DNA of 35,432 nt from an uncultured Finegoldia sp. Its GTDB lineage: Bacteria; Bacillota; Clostridia; Tissierellales; Peptoniphilaceae. Below the pieces are notes generated by a model, which was given only the letters and a program-made list of their open reading frames with translations, was not told the origin of the DNA and ran no database searches. The stretch spans positions 1-35,432 of the forward strand of contig NZ_CAMXVC010000021.1 of NCBI RefSeq assembly GCF_947252345.1. The letters run 5' to 3'. Of this stretch, positions 14,790 to 23,596 are shown one piece after another; positions within the stretch are counted from its first letter, which is position 1; each line of letters opens with the position of its first letter. Both the position numbers and the translations under genes were made by a program.

Positions 14790-17381
14790 TTATTTTTTTG
14801 CTTTTCCCAATTCACTGACTACGAAATTTGGAATTGATTTTTCGCCACCAACAACGACTAAATTGTGGTCGATGTTTTTGTTAACGTAGTCTTTTACTTC
14901 TTTTGAAACTCCGTATTTGCTGACTAGCAATATAGGCATTTTTTGACTTGCAGCCACAGGTGATGCGACTAATGCGTCTGCGAATACTTCTCCGCTTGCT
15001 ACATAAGCTGATTTTGCTTTGAAAAGTTTGTCGGCGATTTTTGCAGATGTTTCGTATCTGTTCTTTCCTGCGATTCTTTGCGTGTCATTTGGCAATTCAT
15101 CTTTTACATATTCAGAAATGGAGTTCACGCCACCGGCAAGTATAGTCTTGTTGATTTTGTTGTCGTTGATAACTTTCGCAACTTTTTCGTTTATCGAATA
15201 TTTTTGTACCAACAAAATCGGATAATTTTCTCCTGCTGCGTATGCTCCTGCTGTGAGTGCGTCGGCGAAGTTTTCTCCGCTTGCAATTATAGCTGTGTTC
15301 TTGTTGCCGGCAACTTTTATCAATTTTTCTGCCAACGCCGCAGATGTTTCGTATCTGTTGTCGCCCGCAATTCTTTCTATGTCGCTGTCTTTGTCGTAGT
15401 ATATCAAAGAATTTTCTACACTTCTAGTTATAGAATTTATTCCACCGACGATTATTACATTTTTGGCTTTTAATCTTACGATTTCAGATTTTACTCTGTT
15501 GTCCAAATTGTCGCTTTCAGTCAACAAAATTGGCGCTTTCAATTTGCAAGCAAGTGATGAAGCTGCAAGAGAATCCGGATAAATGTCGCTTCTCGCAATA
15601 ATTACAGTATCGGCTTCTTTGTATTTTTTCTTTGAAACCTCAATTGCAGTTGCGATTCTGTCGTATCCCGAAATTCTGTTTATTTTTGATTCGTCCTTGT
15701 CCGAGAATTTTACGTTCATAGTGACTTTTAGTTTGTTTTTGGAATTGATATTGTAGTCAAATGTCACCGTCTTTGCGTCTTTGTCGACTGTCAATTTGTT
15801 TTTATCTATTGTTGCCGATTTCAAATTACTAACTTTCGTAGCGTCGAATTTTCCAGGAAGTTTTGTCAAATCAAACGAATTATCTTCCTTGTTTATTTCA
15901 ATATCCAATTCTTGTAAAGTCAGATTGTTCAAATCCAAAGAAGCATCTCTTGTCTTCGAAAAATCCAAGTTGCTCAATCTATTGTCTCCACAGTAGAGAG
16001 ATTTCAATCCAGTGCTTTTTTCGAGATTTAAATTAGTCAACAAATTTTTGCTGCACTTCAATTCCAACAATTTATAATTTGATGTGATGTCGAGATTTTC
16101 CAACTTGTTGTAGCTACAATCGAGTTCTTCCAAGCTCGAACAAGAATTTACATTCAAATTTTTGAGCAAATTATCGTGACACTTCACGAATTTTAAAAGA
16201 GATTTGTTGCTCAAATCCAATTTTTCGAGAATGTTGTTCGTACACTCAATCTGTTTTAACAATATGTTGTTGCTCAAATCCAAGTTCGAAATTCTGTTGT
16301 AATCGCAATACAATTCTTCAAGTAATGTATTATTTTTCAAATTCAATGTGTTCAAATTGTTGTTTTTGCAACTTAAATACTTTAATTTTGTGAGTTTGCT
16401 CACATCTAAGTCTCTGAGGTTTGTTTTGTCGCAGCTCAATGTTTCTAAGTCTGTGTTGTTTTTTAAATCTATTTTTCCCAGATAATTTTCATCGACATAA
16501 AGCTTCTTTAATTTTGTGAGTTTACTTAAATCCAAATCGGAATTTGCGTTTCCCGAAATTCCCAATTCAACAAGTTCAGTGTTGTTTTTCAAATCTATTG
16601 GCACCAGTATTTTATTGTAATCACAATTTAAAACAGTGAGTTTTTTGTTGTTGGAAACATCTAGCAAACCAAGGTTGTTGTATGAGCAGTCCAATTCTTT
16701 TAGAGCTGTGCAGTTTTTTAAATTCAATTCATTTAATTTGACTTGCATACAAGTTAATTTTTCAAGTTTGCTGTTGTTTCCGAGTTTAAGTATACTCAAA
16801 GAACCATTCATTATTTCCACTTCGACGAGTTCCGTGTTTTTTGTTAAATCCAAAGATTGCAAACTAGTTCTGTTGCAAACTAATTTTGTAAGCTTTGTAT
16901 TGTTGCTCAAATCGAGTTGAGTTGCATAAATCTGAGTGGCGTTCAAATCAGTAAGCTCTGTGTTTTTGCTTAAATCGAGTTGTGCCATTGGATTATGCGA
17001 TATGTTCAATTTCTTTAATTTTGTATTCTTGCTTAAGTCTATTTTTTCCAAACTCATACCTGAAAGATTTATGTTTTCAAGTTCAGTAAAATTTTCAATT
17101 CCCTTGACATCGAATTTGTCAAAGTTAGAATCTTTTGGGAAAGAATATCTCGACAAATTTAGTTCTTTGATGTCTTTGATTTCCGACGGACTGAATTTTC
17201 CATCCTTGTTTTTATCGTATTTTTCGCCTTTTAAAAGCTCTCTGAAATTATTGTCAGGAAAGTTTGTTCCATTGATTTGCACATCATCCGCCTGTGCAAT
17301 CGATGAATTAAACGAAAACGCTCCTACAATTATCGCCGTCGCTAACAGCAGTTTGGCGAGTTTTTTTGACTTTTGGTTCAT
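14790..17381 (-). CDS. LRR surface protein with cysteine ladder and three CWB2 modules
   Basis: An 863-residue secreted protein. A signal peptide (1-31, ending near IAQA) is followed by an EF-hand-like loop DKNKDGKFSPSE (56-67). About 18-19 leucine-rich repeats of 21 residues (98-490) have the form LxxLDLSxNTxLxxLxCxxN. Eight cysteines at 317, 338, 359, 380, 401, 422, 443 and 464 are exactly 21 apart, with earlier ones at 169, 211, 232 and 253. This resembles the cysteine ladder of Listeria InlJ. Three CWB2 modules (569-665, 670-768, 769-860), each opening RI(S/A)G..R, hold it non-covalently to the wall by analogy with clostridial proteins. GGAGGG precedes the ATG. Adhesion is likely. Confidence 0.9.
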   Translation of the reverse strand: MNQKSKKLAKLLLATAIIVGAFSFNSSIAQADDVQINGTNFPDNNFRELLKGEKYDKNKDGKFSPSEIKDIKELNLSRYSFPKDSNFDKFDVKGIENFTELENINLSGMSLEKIDLSKNTKLKKLNISHNPMAQLDLSKNTELTDLNATQIYATQLDLSNNTKLTKLVCNRTSLQSLDLTKNTELVEVEIMNGSLSILKLGNNSKLEKLTCMQVKLNELNLKNCTALKELDCSYNNLGLLDVSNNKKLTVLNCDYNKILVPIDLKNNTELVELGISGNANSDLDLSKLTKLKKLYVDENYLGKIDLKNNTDLETLSCDKTNLRDLDVSKLTKLKYLSCKNNNLNTLNLKNNTLLEELYCDYNRISNLDLSNNILLKQIECTNNILEKLDLSNKSLLKFVKCHDNLLKNLNVNSCSSLEELDCSYNKLENLDITSNYKLLELKCSKNLLTNLNLEKSTGLKSLYCGDNRLSNLDFSKTRDASLDLNNLTLQELDIEINKEDNSFDLTKLPGKFDATKVSNLKSATIDKNKLTVDKDAKTVTFDYNINSKNKLKVTMNVKFSDKDESKINRISGYDRIATAIEVSKKKYKEADTVIIARSDIYPDSLAASSLACKLKAPILLTESDNLDNRVKSEIVRLKAKNVIIVGGINSITRSVENSLIYYDKDSDIERIAGDNRYETSAALAEKLIKVAGNKNTAIIASGENFADALTAGAYAAGENYPILLVQKYSINEKVAKVINDNKINKTILAGGVNSISEYVKDELPNDTQRIAGKNRYETSAKIADKLFKAKSAYVASGEVFADALVASPVAASQKMPILLVSKYGVSKEVKDYVNKNIDHNLVVVGGEKSIPNFVVSELGKAKK

Positions 17382-17494
17382 ATTGCCCTCCTATTTTCAC
17401 AAATTTATTTTTGTGTATATTTATATTTTAACCTATCGACGCTTTTTTTAAAACAAAATACATCTTTTATTTTTAATTTTTTCTTCGAGAATAA

Positions 17495-17524
17495 AAAAGC
17501 TCTTGGAATAAACCAAAAGCTTTT
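17495..17524 (-). terminator. Terminator of the MarR-membrane protein operon
   Basis: AAAAGCTCTTGG (17495-17506) pairs with CCAAAAGCTTTT (17513-17524) with one mismatch and a 6-base loop, about ten bases past the stop of the last gene, followed by a leftward T run. Confidence 0.8.
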
Positions 17525-17533
17525 GAAAATATT

Positions 17534-18217
17534 TTAATTTGCGAACAACAACTGCAATCCCATTGCTATCATCCAAATGTAGGCACAGGTTTTCGGCATC
17601 ATTAACGCTCCTATTTTCGGAAATTTTTTGCTGAAAACTGTCACCGGAATGTAGCACAAAAACGAGATTATTATTGCCCACACCATTTTCCCCATTTGAA
17701 TGCCGTTTGAATTTCCAGATATCTTGTACAAAATTATCACGCAAATTCCCGTAACTGCAAACACCGTGTTTCTTATAATGGATAATTTGAGATTTCCAGC
17801 TCCCGTCCAATCATTTTGCGGCAACAAGCAAATTGCAATTCGAATTATCGCACTCGCCCAAATCAAAAAATCCAAAATCTGCGAAGATTTTATTTCGGGA
17901 AATGTGAGCTTCCAAATATACAACAACAAGACGTAGAAAACAGTCATCGTTATGGACGAGATTTGTAGTCCGATTCCAAGTTGTTTTTCGATTTTTTCGC
18001 TAGTTCCGTTCAATGCTCTTTTTACTCGTGGAATCAAATGGAACGCATCTCCGAAGCACAACGTCAACGTCAGTACTCCGTACATCACAAACAACGGATT
18101 GTTCTTCGAGAAAATAAAAAACAAAATCCCTGCGACCAAATCAAAACTCAAATACCCAATGTCGAACACAACTTCAAACAAATCAAAAAAACGTGGTTTG
18201 TATTTTTCTTCTGTCAT
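17534..18217 (-). CDS. Polytopic membrane protein, unknown function
   Basis: A 227-residue membrane protein with about seven hydrophobic segments. Conserved-looking polar residues in membrane context include the GDAFHLIPR stretch (residues about 56-64), which might be functional, since buried Asp/His pairs occur in membrane hydrolases such as the CREST superfamily; that is only a suggestion. It starts 2 bases after the preceding membrane protein ends, with GGGGAG before its ATG, so the two probably work together under the MarR regulator. Confidence 0.75.
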   Translation of the reverse strand: MTEEKYKPRFFDLFEVVFDIGYLSFDLVAGILFFIFSKNNPLFVMYGVLTLTLCFGDAFHLIPRVKRALNGTSEKIEKQLGIGLQISSITMTVFYVLLLYIWKLTFPEIKSSQILDFLIWASAIIRIAICLLPQNDWTGAGNLKLSIIRNTVFAVTGICVIILYKISGNSNGIQMGKMVWAIIISFLCYIPVTVFSKKFPKIGALMMPKTCAYIWMIAMGLQLLFAN

Positions 18218-18219
18218 AA

Positions 18220-18645
18220 CTATCTCCCCTTTTCAATTTTTTCACAACAAAAATAATTCACGATGAAGACAACTCCGCTCATAGCCAGTGCAGCTCCCAA
18301 CCCCGTGTAGAAAAAAGCTATAAAATACTGCGGAAATATTCCCATATTTCTTATCCCTATTCCGAAAGACATCATACAAAACATTATTAGGTATGATTTT
18401 GCATCGAAAAAATTCCAGAAAGGTCTGTCGCTTTCGTATTGCAAAATTCTTTTCGTGTGCTTTTGTGTCATTTTGTAAAACATCAATCCAAACAATCCAA
18501 AAATCACAACACTAAGTGCATACCAATACAATTTTTTATCTATTTGAAAATAAGAAATAATTCCCAGTCTCGTGACGTTAGTTCCAGCGATTAACCACAC
18601 AATTCCAGCAATCAATAAAAGAGTTTTCTTTTTTACTTTGAACAT
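18220..18645 (-). CDS. Four-helix membrane protein, unknown function
   Basis: A 141-residue protein with about four hydrophobic segments; the N-terminal GIVWLIAGTNVTRLGI stretch lies within the first. I do not recognise a named family. AGGAGG lies before the ATG and it starts 14 bases after the MarR gene, so it is the middle gene of a MarR-membrane-membrane operon. Confidence 0.75.
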   Translation of the reverse strand: MFKVKKKTLLLIAGIVWLIAGTNVTRLGIISYFQIDKKLYWYALSVVIFGLFGLMFYKMTQKHTKRILQYESDRPFWNFFDAKSYLIMFCMMSFGIGIRNMGIFPQYFIAFFYTGLGAALAMSGVVFIVNYFCCEKIEKGR

Positions 18646-18659
18646 AAATCCTCCTCATA

Positions 18660-19079
18660 TCACAGACACTCCTCGGCGTTTTTGCAAATCTTCGAGAAAA
18701 TTTCCGTAAACACATTCATCTCATCATCGCTCAAATTTCTGAAAAGACTTTTCATAAATTTTTTCTGACAATTTACTCCGTCTACGACAATATCATTGGC
18801 TTTTCGTGACAAAAAAATCTCGACGTATTTTTTGTTTTCTTTTCTCGGTTTTTTTTCGATAAATCCCTTTTGCTCTAAATGTTTCAGCGAAGTCGACACG
18901 TGTGATTTCGTGGATTTTCTAGCTCGTACGATTTCGGCGAGCGTGTTTTGTTCTGGTTTGTAGTGAAGAAACATCATCGTGTCGTATTCCATTTGCGTCA
19001 AATTGTATTTGTCCAAAACAGATTTTGTGAGCGATTCGTACAAAAGTGTAATCGACTTGTGCTTGTCCCAAAAATTCAT
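18660..19079 (-). CDS. MarR family transcriptional regulator
   Basis: A 139-residue MarR-type winged-helix regulator: the central wHTH (about 28-105) contains the recognition region KSTKSHVSTSLKHLEQKGFIEKKPRKENKKYVEIFLS, flanked by N- and C-terminal dimerisation helices. AGGTG precedes the ATG. It leads a three-gene operon with two membrane proteins, and a perfect palindrome covers its own -10 element, indicating autorepression. Confidence 0.9.
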   Translation of the reverse strand: MNFWDKHKSITLLYESLTKSVLDKYNLTQMEYDTMMFLHYKPEQNTLAEIVRARKSTKSHVSTSLKHLEQKGFIEKKPRKENKKYVEIFLSRKANDIVVDGVNCQKKFMKSLFRNLSDDEMNVFTEIFSKICKNAEECL

Positions 19080-19104
19080 TTAATAACACCTCATTGTTCT
19101 ATTT

Positions 19105-19139
19105 AGAACTATTGTAGTTCTTTTAATCTTTTTTGTCAA
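19105..19139 (-). promoter_or_regulatory. MarR promoter with palindrome over the -10
   Basis: Leftward TTGACA (19134-19139) and TACAAT (19111-19116) are 17 bases apart. The perfect palindrome AGAACTA-TTG-TAGTTCT (19105-19121) contains the whole -10. A second inverted repeat, GTTCT-ATTT-AGAAC (19096-19109), overlaps it downstream. Confidence 0.82.
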
Positions 19140-19199
19140 CAAAATTTTAAATTAATCAAAATCATTGGCAAGTTTCAAAAATTTTTTCGCAACAAAAAA

Positions 19200-19230
19200 C
19201 CTCTGCAATTTCTCGAAAAAATCACAAAGG
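19200..19230 (-). terminator. Terminator of the ECF transporter operon
   Basis: CCTCTGCAATTT (19200-19211) pairs imperfectly with AAATCACAAAGG (19219-19230), with a leftward T run, just after the EcfA stop codon. Confidence 0.6.
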
Positions 19231-19237
19231 CTTGTTT

Positions 19238-20620
19238 TTAAAAATTATTTTCTTTTTCTATATCCAACACATAATCACTTGTTTCGTTCAAAAATTCCAC
19301 ATCGTGCGAAACAATGAAAATTATCCTGTCGTCGTTTTTCAGTTCTTTTATCGTCTTCGATATCGCCATCATATTTTTGTAATCCATTCCGCTTGTCGGC
19401 TCGTCAAAGAAAATAAAATCCGCCATATCGCAAACGCTCGTCAAAATAGCGACTCGCTGTTTTTGTCCGCCGGACAAACTCATTGGGTGGTCTGTCTTGA
19501 ACGATAAGAGATTCAATTTTTGTAAAAGTTCATCTATCATCTCTTCTTTTATTTCTTGGTTTTTGAGTTTCAATTCAGTATCCACCGATTCGCTGAACAA
19601 TTGATTGTTCACATCCTGCATAACAAGTGAAGATTTTTTCAATCGCTCGTTTTTGCTGAGAAGTTTTCCATTGTAGTAAACTTTTTCTTTTGATTTTTTC
19701 ATCACGCCAATCAATGATTTTACAAATGTCGACTTGCCACATCCGTTTGCCCCGACTATTCCATAGACGAAGCCATTGTTGAAGTGAAGGTTTTTCAATT
19801 CGAGCTTTTTGTCTTTTGCAAACTGAAAACTCAAATTCTCGAGGTAGAGCTGTCCATCATCAGTGATTGAATCGACTTTCATTTTTTCTTTTACAATGCT
19901 TCGAAGACCCATCTTGTGCAACTCATCCGTGCTAAACTGCAAAAATTCTTCTCTCGAGTAGATTTCTTTTATTTCTCCATCTTTTATATACAAAAGTCTG
20001 TCGAAGATATCCATAAGATAATACAGCCTGTGTTCGGCAATAATCAAGCTTATTTTTTCTTTTTTCAAAATTTTGAGCATTTTTTCGAGGATATCTATAT
20101 ATTTTCTGTCCAAATTTGACGTCGGCTCGTCCAGCAACATAAACTTGCATCCGGAAATATACGCACTTGCAAGACACAAAACCTGTTTTTCGCCTCCAGA
20201 CAAATCAAAAATATTTCTGTTGAGTAAATATTCTATTGGGAAAATCTCCAACATTTTCTCCAACCTCTTGTCCATTTCTTTTCTGTCGAGGCCAATGTTC
20301 TCCAAGAAAAACAAAAGCTCCTGTGTCGTATTGATGTTGAAAAAATGGGTTTTTGGATTTTGAAAAACCGACGACACTAACATCGCTATTTCATACATTT
20401 GTTTGGATTTCACATCGGTGTCGTCAATTTTTACGCTTCCATCTATCTTCGCAGTGGTGAATTTTTCCAAAATTCCGTTTATCGAATTTAATATCGTCGT
20501 CTTGCCACAGCCGCTTTCACCGGTGAGAACAACACATTCTCCATCTTTTATTTGCAAATTAATGTTTTTTAGTACTTGTTTTTCTCCGTAAGACACGTTT
20601 AAGTTTTCTATTTTAACCAT
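19238..20620 (-). CDS. ECF transporter ATPase with two fused ABC domains
   Basis: A 460-residue protein with two complete ABC ATPase domains. The first has Walker A GESGCGKT (34-41), signature LSGGEK (140-145) and Walker B LLDEPTS; the second has GANGCGKS (290-297), LSGGQKQR (382-389) and FFDEPTS. In most group I and II ECF transporters the ATPases are two proteins, EcfA and EcfA', so this is the fused form. Both halves keep catalytic glutamates and switch histidines (AEH, VSH). It powers uptake through the EcfT and S subunits encoded just upstream; its start overlaps the EcfT end by 13 bases. Confidence 0.9.
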   Translation of the reverse strand: MVKIENLNVSYGEKQVLKNINLQIKDGECVVLTGESGCGKTTILNSINGILEKFTTAKIDGSVKIDDTDVKSKQMYEIAMLVSSVFQNPKTHFFNINTTQELLFFLENIGLDRKEMDKRLEKMLEIFPIEYLLNRNIFDLSGGEKQVLCLASAYISGCKFMLLDEPTSNLDRKYIDILEKMLKILKKEKISLIIAEHRLYYLMDIFDRLLYIKDGEIKEIYSREEFLQFSTDELHKMGLRSIVKEKMKVDSITDDGQLYLENLSFQFAKDKKLELKNLHFNNGFVYGIVGANGCGKSTFVKSLIGVMKKSKEKVYYNGKLLSKNERLKKSSLVMQDVNNQLFSESVDTELKLKNQEIKEEMIDELLQKLNLLSFKTDHPMSLSGGQKQRVAILTSVCDMADFIFFDEPTSGMDYKNMMAISKTIKELKNDDRIIFIVSHDVEFLNETSDYVLDIEKENNF

Positions 20621-21294
20621 AAAACACCTCCGAAAAACAAAATCGCAAACGAAATCACATAAATAAAATCGACAAGTTTGAATTTAACTTCAAAATATCT
20701 TGTTTTTTCGCATGGATTGGAGATTGCTTTGCACTCCGCTGCCTTCGCTATGTCATCGGCTATATTTGTCGACACGATTATGAGCGGAACGAAAACATAC
20801 TCCAAGTACTTTGCGAAATTTTTCTTGGATATTCCTCGGATTTTCATCGCCGTCTTGATATTGTTTTTTTCTTCCTTGAACGAAGGAAAAAATCTGAACA
20901 TAACTGCCAACGGAATGGAAAGTTGTCTCGGAACTTTCAACATTCCAAGGGAAGTGATTATGGAGCTAACATCTGATGTTCTTAACAGAAAACTTCCCGC
21001 AAGATATGGCAGATAAAACATTCTGACCATCAGAAAAAGTCCGAGAAAAATTTTTATCGCAAATGGAAGCTTCCACAGTCCTTCGTAATTTGGCAGATAA
21101 ATCAGTGCCAAAAATAATAAAAGTGATTTTAACGCAAATTTTTTGTAATCATTTATGAAGAAAAACACGCAAAATAAGATTGCAATTGGTATTTCGGTGT
21201 GAATTTGGTTCAAAATTGTAAAACTCATCAAAATCAATACTATAAATTTGCTTATAGGATTTGGATTTACGATGGAGTTTTTGTAGATAGGCAT
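20608..21294 (-). CDS. ecfT: ECF transporter transmembrane subunit EcfT
   Basis: A 228-residue EcfT-like (CbiQ family) scaffold subunit with an N-terminal group of hydrophobic segments, a long amphipathic coupling region and a final membrane segment. The first coupling motif is present as MKIRGIS; the second, usually also ARG-like, appears as AECKAIS and lacks the RG. In EcfT these motifs dock on the ATPases. Its ATG overlaps the stop of the S-component gene (TAATG), a sign of coupled translation and fixed stoichiometry. Confidence 0.88.
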   Translation of the reverse strand: MPIYKNSIVNPNPISKFIVLILMSFTILNQIHTEIPIAILFCVFFFINDYKKFALKSLLLFLALIYLPNYEGLWKLPFAIKIFLGLFLMVRMFYLPYLAGSFLLRTSDVSSIITSLGMLKVPRQLSIPLAVMFRFFPSFKEEKNNIKTAMKIRGISKKNFAKYLEYVFVPLIIVSTNIADDIAKAAECKAISNPCEKTRYFEVKFKLVDFIYVISFAILFFGGVLWLK

Positions 21295-21872
21295 TAAACT
21301 ATACCAGCTCTTTCAAAATGTTTTTTGAGCAATTTTTTGCCGATGTATGCTCCTATAAGTCCACCGAGGAACGCTCCCAAAAATACCAACGCCATATTCG
21401 GATATGTTATCAGTTTTTCCAAGGCGTGCGTGTATTCGTCACCCATCATTTTGCACATTTCGATGTATTTTTCTTTGGCTAAAAGCATTTGACTTAAACT
21501 TGCGCCAATCCACATTGAAAATACCGCACAAGAGAGCATATTGTATTTCATACTGTTGTAGTTGCCAATCTTTCTTATCAATTCTGCGATTAGAATTATG
21601 ATTGCCGCTATTACAATTACAATATAAGTGTGTCCCGCCAAAAACATAATGCCTGGCATTATAATTCCAAAAATAAATAGCGCAAATGGTTTTTGTTCCT
21701 TCGCCATAAACAACAACACCAACGGCCCGCAGATAATCCCCGCGATTGTCGGATACACTAGAAATAGTATCGGCACGACTCCAATCATTCCTATTCCGAA
21801 CATCAACACGAAATATATTACAGCAAAAATTCCTATCAATACTAAATCTTTAATCTCCAATTTTTTATTCAT
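21294..21872 (-). CDS. MptD-like ECF substrate-binding (S) component
   Basis: A 192-residue membrane protein of the MptD family of putative ECF S components, with about six hydrophobic segments, the opening MNKKLEIKDLVLIGIFAVIY and the family's hydrophobic pattern through GIICGPLVLLFMAKEQK. It gives the transporter its specificity. The ligand of this family is not firmly established; its repeated placement beside two ABC half-transporters, and the Fur box in this locus, favour a metal complex, haem or siderophore. AGGAG precedes the ATG. Confidence 0.82.
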   Translation of the reverse strand: MNKKLEIKDLVLIGIFAVIYFVLMFGIGMIGVVPILFLVYPTIAGIICGPLVLLFMAKEQKPFALFIFGIIMPGIMFLAGHTYIVIVIAAIIILIAELIRKIGNYNSMKYNMLSCAVFSMWIGASLSQMLLAKEKYIEMCKMMGDEYTHALEKLITYPNMALVFLGAFLGGLIGAYIGKKLLKKHFERAGIV

Positions 21873-21880
21873 TTTTTCTC

Positions 21881-23596
21881 CTAGTAAACAAATTCTTCAG
21901 CTGCTTTGGTTTTTTCAACCAATTTTTTATAAGTTTCACTCACTTTCAATAGTTCATCGTGAGTTCCAATTTCTTCGACTTTTCCCTGCTTTAAAACGAC
22001 AATTTTGTCGGCATTTTCGATTGACTTCATCCTGTGAGAAATAATTATTACAGTTTTGTTTTTTATCAATTTGTTCAACGATTTTTGAATTTTTCTCTCA
22101 TTGTCAACGTCCAAGCTCGAAGCTATTTCATCTAAAATAAGAATCGGTGAGTCCTTCAAAAATGCCCTCGCTATGGAAAGTCTCTGGCGTTCTCCTCCGG
22201 ATAATTGCTCTCCATTTTCCCCGATTTCCGCTTCAAAACCGCCTTTCAAATTTTCGATGAAATCACAGTTTGCTAGTTTTGCCGCAGCGATGACTTCCTC
22301 ATCGGTCGCATCTTTTCTTCCGATTCTTATGTTTTCCATAATGCTGGTGTTAAAAAGTTTTACATCTTGGAAAACTATCGAAATATTTTTGTACAGACTT
22401 TCCGTCGAAACTTGTTTGATATCTTGATTTCCAATCAAGATTTCTCCCTCGTCGTAATCGTACAATCTGGAAATCAATCGCAAAATCGTAGTCTTGCCAC
22501 AGCCCGATTCTCCCACAATTGCTGTCACCATTCCCTGCGGTGCAGTAAAACTTACTTTGTCAATTATCTTCTTGTCCTCGTACGAAAATTCTACATTTTT
22601 TAATTCGACATCGAAATTATCAAATTCCGTGTCCTTGCCTTTCAAAACATTTGCGTTTCGTATTTCGTTTATTCTCGTTACTGCGGAATCTATATAGAAA
22701 ATTTCCATAAAAGATTCCGTATTGGAGTCAACAACTTCTTTTATTTTCATCGCCGCTAAAATATATCCCAATAGATAAAGAATAGAAATTTCTCCATTTT
22801 TCATCAGGAAAATCCCCAATATTATCGTCAACGGAAGTGAAAAGTGAGCGAAAATTCCCGAAAACAGCATTATAAGAGAATTGTTTTTCTCTGTCGACCA
22901 GTGAATTTTTTCGCTGTCGTCAAGTTTTGCGTAGAGATTTTCTCTTATTTTGTCCGAAAGATTGAAAGCGCTGATTTCTTTTGAAAGTTCGATTCTTTGT
23001 TGAAAAGCGTTGGAGTTTTCTCTCAATCTAACGTAGTACTTGTTGAATTGTCCTTTGCTGTAATTTTTGGACAACAGATAAAATAAAAACGATAATAATG
23101 TCGGCCCAACAGCAACGATTGTCATCTTCCAATTTCCAATCAACATCAAAACGGTGATGAGCGGCATAAAAAACACAAATCCTATCGCTTTCGGAATAGC
23201 GTGGCTACTCGCGTGTTCTATCGCGGAAACATCCGCCATTATACTCTGTGCGAGGTCTGACAAATCGTGTTTCGAAAAGTAGGACATTTTAAGTTCGGAC
23301 AATTTTTTTGCCAAATCAATTCTGAGTTTCGCAGATTCCTTGTACGTTTCGTTGTATTGAGATTCGTATTCCATACTCAAAAGTATGAACATAATTATCA
23401 ATGTTGCAAAAGAGAAAATCAGGTAAAATTTTCTGCTCTGTGCTTTATCCAATAGAAATTGCTCCATTAAAATCATAAGTAAAATTGCGGGACACATATT
23501 TATGACAAAAACCAAAAAACTGTAAAAGCTTGCCTTTATCGTTCCTTTTACTCCATCATCTGTGAGCGCAAATTTGTTTTTAAGAAAGTTCTTCAT
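21881..23596 (-). CDS. ABC half-transporter (membrane domain fused to ATPase), second
   Basis: A 571-residue exporter-fold half-transporter: six membrane helices (about 20-300) and an ATPase with Walker A GESGCGKT (362-369), signature LSGGER (465-470), Walker B LILDE with Glu490 and ISHRM. The frame is open 33 codons further upstream, but GGAGGG sits properly before the ATG at 23596; this start overlaps the preceding ABC gene by 17 bases. With that gene it should form a heterodimer. IrtAB and YbtPQ, which have this same fold, import siderophores, so direction cannot be assumed to be export. Confidence 0.9.
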   Translation of the reverse strand: MKNFLKNKFALTDDGVKGTIKASFYSFLVFVINMCPAILLMILMEQFLLDKAQSRKFYLIFSFATLIIMFILLSMEYESQYNETYKESAKLRIDLAKKLSELKMSYFSKHDLSDLAQSIMADVSAIEHASSHAIPKAIGFVFFMPLITVLMLIGNWKMTIVAVGPTLLSFLFYLLSKNYSKGQFNKYYVRLRENSNAFQQRIELSKEISAFNLSDKIRENLYAKLDDSEKIHWSTEKNNSLIMLFSGIFAHFSLPLTIILGIFLMKNGEISILYLLGYILAAMKIKEVVDSNTESFMEIFYIDSAVTRINEIRNANVLKGKDTEFDNFDVELKNVEFSYEDKKIIDKVSFTAPQGMVTAIVGESGCGKTTILRLISRLYDYDEGEILIGNQDIKQVSTESLYKNISIVFQDVKLFNTSIMENIRIGRKDATDEEVIAAAKLANCDFIENLKGGFEAEIGENGEQLSGGERQRLSIARAFLKDSPILILDEIASSLDVDNERKIQKSLNKLIKNKTVIIISHRMKSIENADKIVVLKQGKVEEIGTHDELLKVSETYKKLVEKTKAAEEFVY

